Shown here in pieces: positions 20,880-33,616 of a stretch of DNA of 64,000 nt. Origin of the DNA: Gnetum montanum (Eukaryota > Streptophyta > Gnetopsida > Gnetales > Gnetaceae). The stretch covers positions 136,517 through 200,516 of the forward strand of contig MNCI01016599.1 of assembly GCA_015680685.1 (NCBI GenBank). The letters are read 5' to 3'. Position 1 is the stretch's first letter. Each line of letters begins with the position of its first letter. A program made the translations under genes and the position numbers. Under the pieces are notes generated by a model. It had not been told where the DNA came from. It saw only the letters and a program-made list of their open reading frames with translations, and made no database searches.

Positions 20880-23838
20880 TATAAAATACATCCCAAGGTA
20901 TTGTTAAGAAATAACCAAACTTTATCTATGACTTGTACAGCCTTGGAAGAATTTAGGCAAGGTGAGGTCAAGGATGCAATTGCTTAATCAACTTGAGGCT
21001 AAGTTCAGTAGATACCATTCAGGGTATTTTTATGTGTATGAAATAAATCTAGCTACCAATCATACACATAAATGGTGGACCCATGGAAACTTAGAAGCAC
21101 CTAAATGAGCACATTCTAAGCATCGAACCTTTCCTAAGTTTGGTAAGCAAAAGTTTGTTAGACATGATCAACACTTTTAGTTTTTTTTTTTTTTTTTGGT
21201 TTTCTAGTTTTTTGAGTTTTATAATGATTTTTTCTTTTGATGATTTTTGTATTGTCTACTATGTAAGAGGCAAATGGATTATCTATGTTATGTTGCAAAT
21301 TTTGTACATGAGTCTACTATTGATGTGACCATTTCAGGCCATGTTGAGGAGAAACTTTAGCTCAAATGATGTGAAGTAGAATCACCATAGAAGTGGTTGG
21401 CAAACAAGGCTTCTGTGATTATTTGATAGCACATTACTAACACAAGTTTGTTTGACCTTTTTATCCTACCCAGTCCATTAGTGTCAATGGCCAAGATGTT
21501 ACATGTGATTCACTCTTTTAATGAGGAAATTACCAAATTTATCACCTATGCCAATGGCTATTCTATGATTTTGAGCATTAATGAGTCCATGTTTAGCAAT
21601 ATATTTGGTGTACCTTCTAATTATGTTAAGATAACTATTAGAGTAAGGAAAGAGGGAAGCCATAGACAGGAAACGTAGGCCTCACTTAACTCCTCTACTA
21701 GTGCTCAATTGTCTTCAAATTAGTGCAAAGTTGAGAAAGCCAAAAAAATCTACCCTATCTTCCATTCTAAATACTTTTCCATGTTATTATCACAAAATAA
21801 AATCATAAGGGTTCAATAGGCTTGGACAATGAAGAAGGTGTTAACTGATGGCACTAGGTTTGATTGGGCTACCTTCCTAATTATTGGTCTATGGGATGAA
21901 ATCTAAAGGTTTCACAACAACCTCAATTATATATGTTATATGCATTATACATTTTTCACTACATATCCTAAATGATTCATGGAGTTCTTAATGGTCAAAT
22001 AGAATGGAATGTGGATGACTCATGATGCCTTCCAAATTTTCAAACCTTGGACCCATCACATTATTCCAATGATGTGTGTTGAAGAACCACTCATGGAAAA
22101 GGTTGGAGAGCCACTATCTATTATCACTAAGAACCTTGGTAATGTACGTTATTGCTTCCTTGATAGTATGGGAGTGGAACCCTGTGCTACATGTGATAAT
22201 GCAAGAAGGGGCAAGAGGATATGCATAGAAGCTATAGGTACAACCAAAGAAAAGATGACAAGGCCACATGTTGAAGAAACTATTCCTATTGTTGACTAAC
22301 TTGCACGTAAGAAGCTAGCCATTAAGCTTAATAAGGTTAATCAAACTATTAGAGGTACGTACATATTTTTTATATTTTATATTTTTAAAATTTTTTGTTT
22401 ATTTTTTTGGGTTATATTTTTGCCTATATTTTTATTACTAATAACATTCACTGATGTGTTCTATTTTTAGCTTTGATTGGTTGTAGGAAAGAAACAGGTG
22501 TTGGCTACATAGGTTGCACCAAAGGGGAAGTAACAATACAAGGAAGAGGAAAGAACATCCTAGGAAGAATTGGACATTACAAATTCCATCTTGAATGATC
22601 TACCTCTAAAAGACAATCCTTCAATAGACTTGCCTCATGATCTTCCCAGTAAGGTTTTGGTGTTGTTTGGATTTTTGTTTCTAATGTTATACATTTTGGT
22701 TGTAAACTATATTGATGGTTATGGCTATTGTAGTACATGATCCTTCTCCAAAATCATCTACATATACATTTCATCACAAGCCATGGGTGGAGGGCCTAGA
22801 GAAGTTGGAATTCATGCAATGAGTGGAAGATGACATGATAGACTAGTTATAGCAAATAGCCCCTGATTTTGATAAGAAAAGTTAGAATATTTTACTTTGC
22901 AGTTCTATTTTTTTATATTTTTATAATTTCTTTGTTTGTGTTTTATGGGTACATGATTTTAGTGGTATTTAGATGCTTTGGTTGTTTCTTCTTTTCTTAT
23001 GTTTTTCTCCATTGTAGTGCCAAAATTTATATGGGATCCTCTATGTGACATCGACCTTGATGATCTTCCTAAACTACCATCTGATGTGGGAAATGTTTCA
23101 TGAAGGTTGTACAAAGGACCTACCAAGTGTGCTATGCCTTGTGCAAAGACAACCTAGGAGACCTAATGCTCTAATGAGTTTCTATGGAAGAAGGTTTTGG
23201 CCATGCGAAAGTAGGTAAAAGAGCTATCAAATGAGAACATGAGGCTTAGGGATAGCAAAGAGTTTATAGAGCTAGCTAATAGAGACTCTATGCACACTAA
23301 GGAAATCAAGTGGTCATGCTACTAGATTACCATCCAAAGCAAAGTTACTCTAGCTAGGACTAACATTGAAAAGGAAATGTAAATGTAGTTGTTGATTCAT
23401 AAATCCAAGGATTGGAAAGATTATTGCACTTGGGTGATTCAATGGGAAAAGGCACAGAAGACTCACAAGTGACAATACAAGGTAGAAAAGGAGAGCTAGC
23501 TAAAGCTATGGCATGAGGAGCCTATAGAGCAACGAAAACTTGAGCTATTTATGCAAGGGATGGGTGTAGAGGATGCCTTTAGGATATTTGTAGAATCAGT
23601 GGTGGTTTTGATTCTCCTACTTGTCAAATTAATATTTTGTCTAAGAAAACCACCATGGTTTATTTTTCAGATGGTCCACTTGAGCAGGTAGATGTAGAAA
23701 GGAGAAAGATCTTGACAAGAGTGAATTTGGAAGAAATCAACTAGGCTAACATGAGTGAAGATCAAATCCTTCATAGGTTGGAGACTACACTTCAAAACTT
23801 TTCTCCTAATGACATTACTTCAAAATTCCCTACGGTTT
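20880..23838 (+). pseudogene. Decayed multi-exon ORF of unknown function with canonical plant introns
   Basis: Not recognised as a known family. Coding-like blocks are separated by U-rich introns with GT...AG ends: 22355-22470 (donor GTACGT, acceptor CTATTTTTAG), 22649-22733 (donor GTAAGG, acceptor GGCTATTGTAG) and 22881-23017 (pyrimidine-rich tract ending TCTCCATTGTAG). A further acceptor, TTTATTTTTCAG, lies at 23670. The exons read VVGKQGFCDYLIAHY and INESMFSNIFGVPSNYVKIT at 21380-21680, then WMTHDAFQIFKPWTHHI and CATCDNARRGKR at 22010-22300, then FIWDPLCDIDLDDLPKLPSD and a charged, Glu/Lys-rich, coiled-coil-like part to 23640, then ERRKILTRVNLEEIN to 23838. Stops and frame changes show it is dead. 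It is antisense to the Tat-type gag-pro at 24.5-27.9 kb. Antisense accessory ORFs are known in Tat-lineage elements such as Grande and Retand, so it may belong to that element; it could also be a host-gene fragment. Confidence 0.5.
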
Positions 23839-24449
23839 GCATAAATATGTTTTAAGATTTTTATGTTATATTTTTGTTTTGTAGTTATGCTCCTTGGTCA
23901 TCATCATCATGCTTGAGGCTTGTAAATAGCAAAACATGCAAATAGTTAGTAACCATGATGATCCTCCCCATCCCCCTATAGCTTAGTTTTGGCTATTGTT
24001 GAACCAATTATATATTGTTGTTTTTGTTATAGTTTTATAGTGGTTTTTATTTGACTACCATAGCCTAGGAAACTATGTCCTATTTTTGTTGTTGTATGTT
24101 CCACAATGTAACTATGGCTATGGACATTTAATTTTGGGTTACATGGCTATTATTTGGCTTTAATTTAAAAAAAATTTGTTCTTTTATGTTTTAAAATTTT
24201 TATGTAGTTTTAGTTTTTCCATTTTTTATGTTATTTTGTGATTTTTCTTGTAAACATAAACAACAACAAAAAATCATAAATTGATGCAAAAACATGAAAT
24301 AAGGCTACATACAAACACAATAAACATGATGTAATAGAGTAAAAATTGTAATACAAAAATTAAAGTTGTAAATAAAAAATGAAAATAATGCTACTAGTTA
24401 AACTATACAAAGAAAAGAAAAAAGATGAGCAACACATTTAATCATACAA
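23839..24449. other. AT-rich spacer
   Basis: T-rich on the left and A-rich on the right half. It separates the plus-strand spliced ORF from the convergent minus-strand gag-pro. No gene seen. Confidence 0.4.
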
Positions 24450-27400
24450 TTGTTTTGTAATCTTAGAAAGATTAAGGAATTCCTATGATTTCTATTACAT
24501 AATCTTGTACTTTCCATTTCCTTCACTTATGATGTTGGATGGGAGTTACTTCCATGTTTCATCTATGGCCCCTATGCTATTGGTTTGCGCTTAGTAGATG
24601 CTATTGTAGTTCTTAACTTCACCTTTGGTTATAAGAGTTTGTTCCTAAAACTCCATTTCACATCTTTGCTCTATGTCAACATTATTGATTAACAATGAGA
24701 TTGCACAATCCCTACAAATTATGATCTCACCTCCCTCATAAGGTATGTGAATTTCTTAATGGATTAGGGAGGAGACTACACATAGTTTAACTAACTAGGA
24801 CTTTCCTAGGATTAGGTTAAAACCAGGTGTCTCTTCCATCACAAGGAAATTTGTAGTTGTGGGGAACTATTCCCTGACCATAAAGTTTAACATTATTAAA
24901 CCCCTCACCATCATGCATGACCTATAAATGATTTGAGTGCAGCATTAGAGGTGTTCTATATATATTTTACCAAGCCTAAGTGCTTCATGCTAGGAAAGGC
25001 AATAATGTTTGTGGCCATCCTATCATCTACATGTACTCTATGAAGCTTGTACTAGTCAACTCTACTTGTTATAAAGAGAGAAGCCCTAGATACCTTACCA
25101 TTTTGAGGATTGATTTCTAACTCAATGTCACAAAAAATTTAGGTGGATGACTTCATTTCTCCCTAGGATGAGGATGGTAATATCACTACATGGATAAACT
25201 CCTCATTGGCTAGGATAGCCTCATTCATAGGAATACAAGTTAGCATCTTAACTAGGGCTTCACAATGAGCAAAGGAGGTCATAACCAAATCATATAAGCT
25301 CAATGAAGTATTTTTCTATTTTAATGAAAGCTTAACTTATTCCATTACAGAGAGGAAGTTTTTGCCATTGTCTACTTCATTGTTGGTTGTCTTGGCCTTG
25401 ACCGTTTTCATCCTACCCAAGATTTTGATCTCATTGTTTAACGATTATTATTTTGGCTCCTTTTCCTTCTCTTGTTTTTGATTGTCCTCCCTAAGTTGGC
25501 TAGCGGATGCATTTTCAGCACTATAATCCATTAGTATGACTAATATTAGGTTTGGCTTCTGTGGACCTACTTCCTTTCATACCTTTGATTGGTTAGTGTT
25601 CTTAGCCATAGGCTTTGGAGTTCGTTTCTAGCATTGTTTTCACAATCAATTCTTATTATTTAATTATGAAGAATTTGAGGTATTGGCTACCACGAGAGAA
25701 TCTTAATCAACTTGGATTACAAGCTTATTCAAGGAGGGAGGGGACACTCTAATGATAAGTGGCTCTTTGGGAGGTGCTTATGGCACCCTTAAGACAAAAA
25801 GTGGTTCTTACACTCATAGAAGTTGAAGCCCTTTCATCATGAGGAGGTATCAGAACCACAAATAGCTACCCAGTAGGTATAGGCTTGTCTTGTATGTTGA
25901 AGGCTGCTATGGTGAATTGGTTATTACTTGCTTTGAGAGGATCTTTATACACCTAACTAGGCTATATGCACTTAAAACTAGCTCTCCACTATTAATCATT
26001 TTCTATAAATCATTTTTTAGGACCAAGAAAAAATCAATATCATGGCCAAGTAGCTAGTGATAGTGACAAAACTAGTCCAACTTAAAGTATTTAAGCATAG
26101 GAAAGTCATCTTTTATGGATGTAGTGGGATCTTTAGTAATATCACATAGATGATCATGCCTCTTATGAGCACTCTTAAATAGCTACTTATACTAAATATA
26201 CCCATTCGTAAGCAATTGATCAAGAAGCTCATATGGCTTCACAAGTAGCTTGATATACTTAGACCTATCTTTTCTCTCAAAGTTAGGCTTAGGTAAGTTA
26301 GACATGAAAGTACTTAATGTTAATGGTTGGAAAGTAGTGGCATGGGCCTTAGGTTGTGTGGTCTTTGGCCTCTATGTGGTTTTGGGTTCTTTTGCCATAG
26401 TGGCCACAACTACATGTGCTTACTTTCCCTTATCCCTATCTCATTTAGTATGTTGATTCTTATAGGTTACATATGTAGGGTCATTACTAGCTTTAGTTGC
26501 ATCTTCTAAGTTCTTGATTTAGGAAAAGGCTTGAGTTAAGGATTGAGGATCTAAATAATAGATCTTAGACTTGATGAAATCATTAACTACCCCCTTAAAG
26601 ATGGCTAAGAGATTTGTTTCAAAGATGGATTCAAGTATCTTGTTGAGTGTGACATTCCATCTTTGTATGAATTTTTGAATGGGTTTAAGGGACCCTTGTT
26701 TGACTTGCATGAGCTAATCAAACATTGTTTCAAGTTTCATGTTATACTTAAAGTGATTAATGAATTGGTTTATCAACTTTTCTAAGGAAGAGATAGATCC
26801 TCTGGGTAGCGCATGGTACCAATCAAGAGCTTTTTTGGTTAAGAACATGGAAAAGACATGTAACACAATGTAGGGCCAAGCCTAAAATAGTTGCCATTTT
26901 GAACAAAAGGTAATCAAATGAGCATTGGGATTACTTTCACCATTATATTTACAGAAGTGAGGAATTGGTATCCATGAGGAAAGGGTTATTTGAAGGCCAT
27001 TAGGACTAATCAGGTTATCCTAGGAAAAGTCCATGACTTTTACTGTTTGCGTCATGCTAGCCTCAAGCTTCTTCAACTTCTCAATGAGGCTTTAGATCAA
27101 CTAGAAAACATAATCTAGGCCTAAGGCACTCCTACAAGTTGTACAAGCAATACAGCAAGCTATGCAAGTGATGGAATGACTTGAGGCTAGGTAATAGACT
27201 ATGGTATTATCTAAAAAGGCCTCATTGTCATTACCGCAAGGGGGTTAAAGAGGAAAACCAATGTCTATGTAGGGATTTGTAGGATAAAAGGAACAAAGGG
27301 TATGCAAGAGGCGTGCAAGACTTGAGGTCTTGAAGCAAGGCTTGCCAAGGTGATGAACAAGAAGCCATGGAAGTCACACTATGTGGTGGCTGCATGGAGT

Positions 27401-27850
27401 GAGGTTAGGTGGCAAATGGGAGAGATGTTAATAGGAAGGAGACTTGGAAAACTAGTTGTGAAGTCTGCTCCAAGGATATGCTAGGTGTTCCTTGCATATT
27501 ATATAATGGATTAATCATAAAATCTAGGATGGAAGTTTTTAACTCTTCCTCCCCTTAGGTATCCTCTCTATAGTAACCTTCAAATTCCTCTTAATCATCT
27601 TAATCATGATCAAGGCTAGACTCCTCACTTGCCATAATTTCCTCATCGTCATCTACTAGGTGGGCTAGCATGTGAATATAAGATTCAAAGAGTTCTATTC
27701 TATCATACAAGGAAGCAATATATTCCTTCCCATTCCTATGAATAATCTCAAATTTGTGTTTGGAGTCTAACTTCTTATGTTGGATGCGAAGGCCAACTTG
27801 GATCTTTGTACAAATGAAGTTGTAATGATCCTACATAAGTGTAGCATGCA
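24450..27850 (-). pseudogene. gag-pro: Tat/Ogre-type gag-protease, broken
   Basis: Reading leftward: 27850-27550 gives a charged N-terminal part (KLDSKHKFEIIHRNGKEYIA, then an acidic VDDDEEIMASEESS). At 27060-26510 is the capsid domain, with HFCKYNGESNPNAHLITFC, FLTKKALDWYHALPRGSI, INQFINHFKYNMKLE and KQGSLKPIQKFIQRWN. At 26220-25960 there is a block ending CHYH..LLGHDIDFF..LK and KMINSGEL, where a zinc-knuckle-like motif of Tat gag is expected. At 25200-24740 is an aspartic-protease-like part: VDDRMATNI at the expected active site, AFPSMKHLGL, a NNVKLYGQGIVP strand, and FNLILGKSWLVKL, the usual end of this protease. Many stops and frameshifts are present. No RT follows on the left. The Tat-type RT/RNase H at 1-2130 has the same orientation and may be the rest of one element broken up by later insertions. 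Confidence 0.7.
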
Positions 27851-28059
27851 TGGGATCACATCCAAAGTGCTTAAGAGACCATCTACACTCCATCACAACT
27901 AGAACCTTAGTCATCAATGTGGGTAGACTACTGGTTGGCAGCCATAGCAGTGATATATGTGATAGGATAGTGAAGGAAAAAGGCATAAAACATAGTAGGC
28001 TAATTACTTGATTAAGGTGATAAAGATTTCTATGGTTTTCATGCCTTACACAAGCTACA

Positions 28060-28320
28060 AACTTACAATGTGTAAGATTCACAACATGTAAGGCTATAGC
28101 ATGTAACACTCACTACGTATGGGACTTACAGTGTGTCGAAGGTTGTAACATGTGAGACTAAAGCTTATGGAGTTATAGCATGTGAAGGTTCTCAACCTAT
28201 AGCTTGTGGAACTATAACGTGTGAAGAGGTTATGGCTTATATCTTGTGAAGCTATAGCCTATGAAGGTTGCAGCATATGAAGTTATAGCTTGTGAAGCTA
28301 TAGCATGTGAAAGGGATAAG
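28060..28320. repeat. Degenerate ~22-base tandem repeat (CTATAGCATGTGAAGGTT)
   Basis: The phrases GGCTATAGCATGTAACACTC, GTTATAGCATGTGAAGGTTC, CTATAACGTGTGAAGAGG, CTATAGCCTATGAAGGTTG and CTATAGCATGTGAAAGG recur at 20-25-base spacing. It shares the AGCATGTG core with the satellite-like array at 17.3-18.7 kb. Confidence 0.65.
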
Positions 28321-31203
28321 CTTTAAATACACTACAACTATAAGTAAATATTTTTGTTAAAATTTTGGTTTAAGTTTTCTAGTGTATGTGAACTAAAAAT
28401 GTAAACAGGCTATAGCGTTCAAAAAGAAAAGGTCAAAAACTACAAACTGCAACAACAAAAACAAAGATGGTGGTAATATGAATTGCAAGTGCCAAGGTAG
28501 TGTAGGAGGCTATGATAGTACTATGCACTACACTATGAGAATATAATTTCTCTGCTTGCAAAGTTCAAGAAATGGATGCAATGTTGCATACTATAATTGC
28601 AAAATTAACAAGTAAAAAATATTGTAAATAAAATAGGTTATTAGACCACATGCTAGGTTTTTGGAAAACCCAAAACAAATTTTAGTTTGATCAAATGAGC
28701 TTACAGGCTCAAGTTGAAATGGACAGCAAGCAATGTTTTTTTAATAGATTTTAGTGAAGAATTTAGGCAACGGTCCTCCTTTTAGCACTAGAAAATGTAA
28801 CAATAGAAAATTTTGGTACTGGAAAATCAAAAGATCTTATGTGAAATAGTTTAACTTATAGATACACAAGCCTCAAAAAGAATCTAGAGCATCCTAAATA
28901 GTCTTTTCGATCGCTTAGGAACTTACAAGATATGTTACCATCAATTTATGTAAATGAGAACAAATTGTAATAAATGCATGTAAAATAAGAATGCAGTGCA
29001 AGATCCAAGAACAGGTAAGGAGAATAATATAGTGAAATAGAAATGACTACAAATCTTATATTAATTATAACTATTAATGAATGCAAAATGGGAGTTTCAG
29101 GAAGAGAAGAAATCAAGGCTTTTTGAAGCCTAAGAAATTAATGTGCTTGTTGTAATCTGGGGCAAATTGTAGGGTGTATTCTACACAGACTCTACACTAC
29201 TTTCCTAATTTGATCTACAACATAATGAACATCTGCCCCAAGTCCTATGCTCACAAATCAATGTTGCAAAAATTGTGAAAAGGCTACAAAAATCTACTGC
29301 AAAGCTTTGCTACTCTCTGTTTAAGTGTTTGTCACAAGATTACTCAAAAGGTATTGAAAGATGCATCAAATCTATTATTTATAGGCTATGAATCTATTGT
29401 GCTAGTATCCATTACGATTTTTTAAGCATTACAAAGTGTTCCTAGGTTCCTAGGTCAAAGTGCGGTGTGTGGGCTTAAAGCTCAAGTGTCACACATTGCC
29501 ACAATGTGTGGGACTAAGATGTATAGCATGTGAAACTAAAGCTTAAATTTGACATTCTTCCTACATGTTGCCATAGCATGTGAAGTTGGAATATGCAACA
29601 TATAAAATGAAAAGGCCAATTTTTGTAGCTTGTGGAGTATTTTTAGCCCCCACAATGTAGCATACATGAGATTTGTAATGTGTGGGCTACAAATCTCACT
29701 TTTTCATTACCAATATAAGGTTGCATGATGGGATTTTTGGTAGAAAACAAAGGTAATTATTTTTTGCCTTCAAATCTCTACCAAATTACAATAAAAACAT
29801 GGGCTATGGGCCTTCATTTGTAACATGATTTTTTTATTTTTTATTTTTTTGAGGTGTTTCAATGAACATGGTGAATAGAGAATTGAGATTGTACAAGAAT
29901 TCAAATAGCTTTCTTTATTACCAAATTATTAAGTTATACACATGGGAAAGACCCTTGAATTTATAGGAAAGTGATGGGTCCAAGCTATGGTACAAATGAG
30001 AAGTTTTTTTCCATAGCCTAAAGAGGTAAATAATGAAAAGACATGTTGAATTCAAACCATTATTAATTACATCAACTCATCAATTCTAGTTTAATCAAAA
30101 TAATTTTAAAAACTCCCAATTTGTTCTTATTCTCCTAGTAAAACAAAATTCACATTACATGGCTATTTTTTTCTTATGTTACATGGCATACTATAATTAA
30201 ATAAAAATAAAAATGATCTTCAAAACATCTTAAGGTCTATGAAATGACCTTGAATTTCATACTACCTTCAACATATACTCCTTTTTTAATTTCATTTCTT
30301 ATTCTAGCAAAACCAAAGAAAAAAATTATTGGAATTTCAACATAATAACAAATACGCAATAATCAAAAATGATATCACATATCTAGAAATTAATATTAAT
30401 TTGGCTCTTAACAAAGGTGAATGATAGAAAAAAAATATTTCATATAATCAAAAAATAAATAATTTTTACAAAAAAATCTAAAATACAATGCTACCATGGA
30501 TTGTTATAATGGACTTCTAGGTTAGCATGTGTCTCAACATAACCCTTGAGTACAAACATGTAATTTTTAAATCAAAAACAACATGCTCTAACCAAGTTAT
30601 CAATAGAAACAAAAAGTAAGATCCTTGAGATAATAAACTAGTGCAAAAACAAGAAGTATTAATTCAAATAGATATTTTATGCAGTAAAGAACATGCCAAC
30701 AAAGGCTTCAAGCTCAAAAGACAATATACATGAATCATTTTGAAGTAGATAAAAATCATCTCAAGTGGAAGTGGCCTCTTTAAGGTTTACATCTATAAAT
30801 AATCATTACAGAAGGTACAAAAGGAACACTCTACCAATTGAAAGTTCATGTTTAATTACAATTAATTGTCATGACTCTTGTGGTTAGTTAAGTTTGTCCA
30901 AGGAAAAAGCATAACATAGCTCTGTTGCCAAATGTAGTCTTTTATACAGTATCTTAAAACCTACATTATGTGTGATTTTAGCTAATATAAAAGTCACATT
31001 TATTATATTCTCTACAATAATTGCTAAGACAATTAAAAATTGAGAGTTTTGCAATTCAAACTACAAAGGCTTGTCTCATGTGGTACTTTTTGAAATTGAA
31101 ATCTTTTGGCTACCAATGGAAGCAATCCAATCTCTAGCATAAGAAAAAGCTACCACATTGGTATGTTGCTTTAGCAACATAGATTTCAGGTCCAAAATGT
31201 ATC
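28321..31203. other. No gene recognised; possible LTR-type promoter near 29382
   Basis: AT-rich, with no domain on either strand. Near 29380-29390 the plus strand reads ATTTATAGGC, that is GCCTATAAAT on minus, the usual TATA context of plant LTRs. It lies 1.5 kb upstream of the minus-strand gag, so the 5' LTR of the Tat element could be here. I could not define LTR ends or a primer-binding site. Confidence 0.3.
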
Positions 31204-31291
31204 ACTTAAAAGCATACTGGATCACAAACTATACAATCACATCTACCACTTAAAAGCATACTAGATCACAAACTATACAATCACATCTACC
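31204..31291. repeat. Tandem duplication, 44-base unit
   Basis: Two adjacent copies start ACTTAAAAGCATACTGGATC and ACTTAAAAGCATACTAGATC and run through ACAATCACATCTACC, with one visible difference. The high identity suggests a recent event. Confidence 0.85.
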
Positions 31292-31963
31292 AAGTCAACA
31301 ACTTTGACAACAATGTAAGAATCTCCATGGAAGAAAAACAAATAATAAAATAAATTGTCTCATCAAACTAAAAATGCTTGTTCAAGAATACTACAAAAAT
31401 ATTATGCAAAACTATAAAAATTTAAAAGACAATTGAAAGTGATACAAATAAATGATCTATAGAAGCCCTAATAAGGAACATAGCATATTGCAACTTAGAA
31501 GATGCATGTAATCTTGAGAAACATAGCATATAGAACCTTTAGAATATAAACTTAATTTTCAATTTTAAGACTATGTCAATAATCTATGTGGTATAATGTT
31601 AGGATGAAATATCATGGCCTTCTTAGGTTATTGCTCTTGTAGCATTTTTAGTTAAACTTATGAAAACAAAATAAAACAAAAATAATAACCTAACTAATCT
31701 TAAATAGTTATTTGAATCTTTTTTTCTTACCATACATTTAAAATTTACATGAGCAACTTTATTGAGTAATGCATAAGATAGTATTTTTCATGTTTATTAG
31801 AAATTCAAAAATACCAAAATCTTTGACTAGCTTTAATATTATTTTGAAACTTGTAATTACAGCTTTTTACCTTTATTTTTTGTTAGGTTTATATTATCTT
31901 TTCCGCTAAAAAACAGTAATAGTTAAAATATATGCAATGTAAGATTTTATTCTTGTTATAAGT

Positions 31964-32350
31964 TTATACACAATGCGGCCTATTTTCATGAACTTTAAAA
32001 CCAAAATGACAAACTAATAGGCAATCTATGAAGTCACTTAAATGAGAAGGAAGAAGTCTGCCCTGGACCAGAGTTAAAAAATGTCTAAAATGTTCAAGAA
32101 AAAGCCAAGTATAATACTTTGTCATCCCCGCAAGCTTCAATGCTGAAGCTGCCTGTAATACGTAAAAAAGGGCCATCAGTCCGAGGCTCACTGTGTAAGC
32201 TGCTAGAGACTCAAGATGGCTGGCAGATAAATACCCAACTTCTTTAAAAGCAACTACCTCAAATTCAAAGAAACCGATGTCAGAAAAACCCAAGCCTTCT
32301 AACATAAGAAACAAGCACCTTATCAGCAATCCTAATCTACAAGTGTAATA
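31964..32350 (-). CDS. Open exon-like stretch, unknown product
   Basis: A 121-codon minus-strand frame with no stop in an otherwise stop-rich region. It includes LESLAAYTVSLGLMALFYVL and AASALKLAGMTKYYTWLF and is rich in hydrophobic residues. AG acceptors with pyrimidine-poor tracts lie just upstream (CTTGTAG near 32338) and inside (TATTACAG near 32155). A second frame from the first acceptor reads RIADKVLVSYVRRLG and then stops. I do not recognise the protein. It may be an exon of a host gene or an old fragment; the open frame in decayed surroundings is the only support. Confidence 0.3.
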   Translation of the reverse strand, partial: YYTCRLGLLIRCLFLMLEGLGFSDIGFFEFEVVAFKEVGYLSASHLESLAAYTVSLGLMALFYVLQAASALKLAGMTKYYTWLFLEHFRHFLTLVQGRLLPSHLSDFIDCLLVCHFGFKVHENRPHCV

Positions 32351-33616
32351 CTTAAATTCATTTTTTTAAAGAACAAAGATGAAAACAAAGCAATAAATAA
32401 TATGATTTAACTATGCCTTTCAATAGTCAAGCTAGGATATACAATCAGGAAAAGGGAGAATGATCTACAGCCAGGGTTGATCACAAGACATCAAGCATGC
32501 ATGCAATTTCACAAAAATTCATGGTAGATTAATCCAGTAAAAAACGGACCATAAATGGAATCTGCCAAAACATGGGCAACGATTTAGGTCAGAAGCATCA
32601 GATATTATTTTCAGATTTATTTGTTACGCACCAGATATTATTCTCATAAGCGTCCGAAGCAATTTGCTAACAAAATCACAACCATGAATTATTCCATCAG
32701 CCTAAGATATTCAGCATAACTTAAACCCCAATTTGAATGCAGAGAACTATTAAGTCATTTATGTTAAAATGAAACAGCTACATATCTAAGATAAAAGATA
32801 ACAAATAATATTGCTCGAAAACGCCTCAAGCCAACAAGTGGCTATTTCGTTTCACTTGTCTACTATTTCATTTCACTTGTCTACTAATTCTCCCAGGGGA
32901 CTTCACTGGACTTCACTTGATGAGATGAGCATTGTAACTCTGGGTGATAATCTTTACTATTTATTTTATTAGTTGTGATGGAATGTCTGGTTGGAAATAA
33001 TAAAATGCTTAAATGACACCGAAAAGAAATGTTAAAGAAGATAAGCACGAAAAAAATCTAGGGCTCTAATACCAATGCAAAATCTTGAAATATTACTGTC
33101 CTCGTATCAGCAAGAGCAGATATTAAGGTTACAGAGGTAATAATAGAAGAAAACACTGCATTTCAAAATGAAATAGATAAAAAGTTAGCTGTCATATTAA
33201 GAAATCTATGAATCCTCATAATTTGCTAAAAATTGAAAATGAAAATAGTGTTGACGCTTGCATAAGAGCATAAAACTAGAAAACATGACTTGCCAAGATT
33301 GCAAGCAAGGAAATCATATAGGATTTATATTCTAATCACAGAACTACAATTCAGATAATTACCTTGATCTGATTCACATGAATTTGTGACCAATCTTTAC
33401 ATCATTAACACTAAAGGTAAGTAGTAAGTAGCATGATAGCCAAAGGCTTAAAACTATGCATAATGTGAATAACATCATGTATGAGGCTGGATAAGCATTG
33501 AATTTTAAATAAGCATGGTGTAGATTTGACATTACGCAACGACAGCACCGGTAAGTGTTCCTCAAAACATGCTTTCACTAAACTATATCAAAGCCAAAGC
33601 ATCCTCCAACACATTT
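32351..33616. other. No gene recognised between two exon-like stretches
   Basis: Sequence between the two open stretches, which lie on the same strand. If they belong to one gene this would be intron. At 33062-33075 the plus strand carries GGCTCTAATACCAA-like sequence resembling a tRNA-Met-type primer-binding site on minus, without an LTR beside it. Confidence 0.3.

Noticed and set aside
33060-33082. Minus-strand TTGGTATTAGAGCCC-like primer-binding site
   Set aside because: It matches a tRNA-Met-type site well, but I could not find an LTR end or a matching second LTR beside it. A 15-base match alone is weak in AT-rich DNA.
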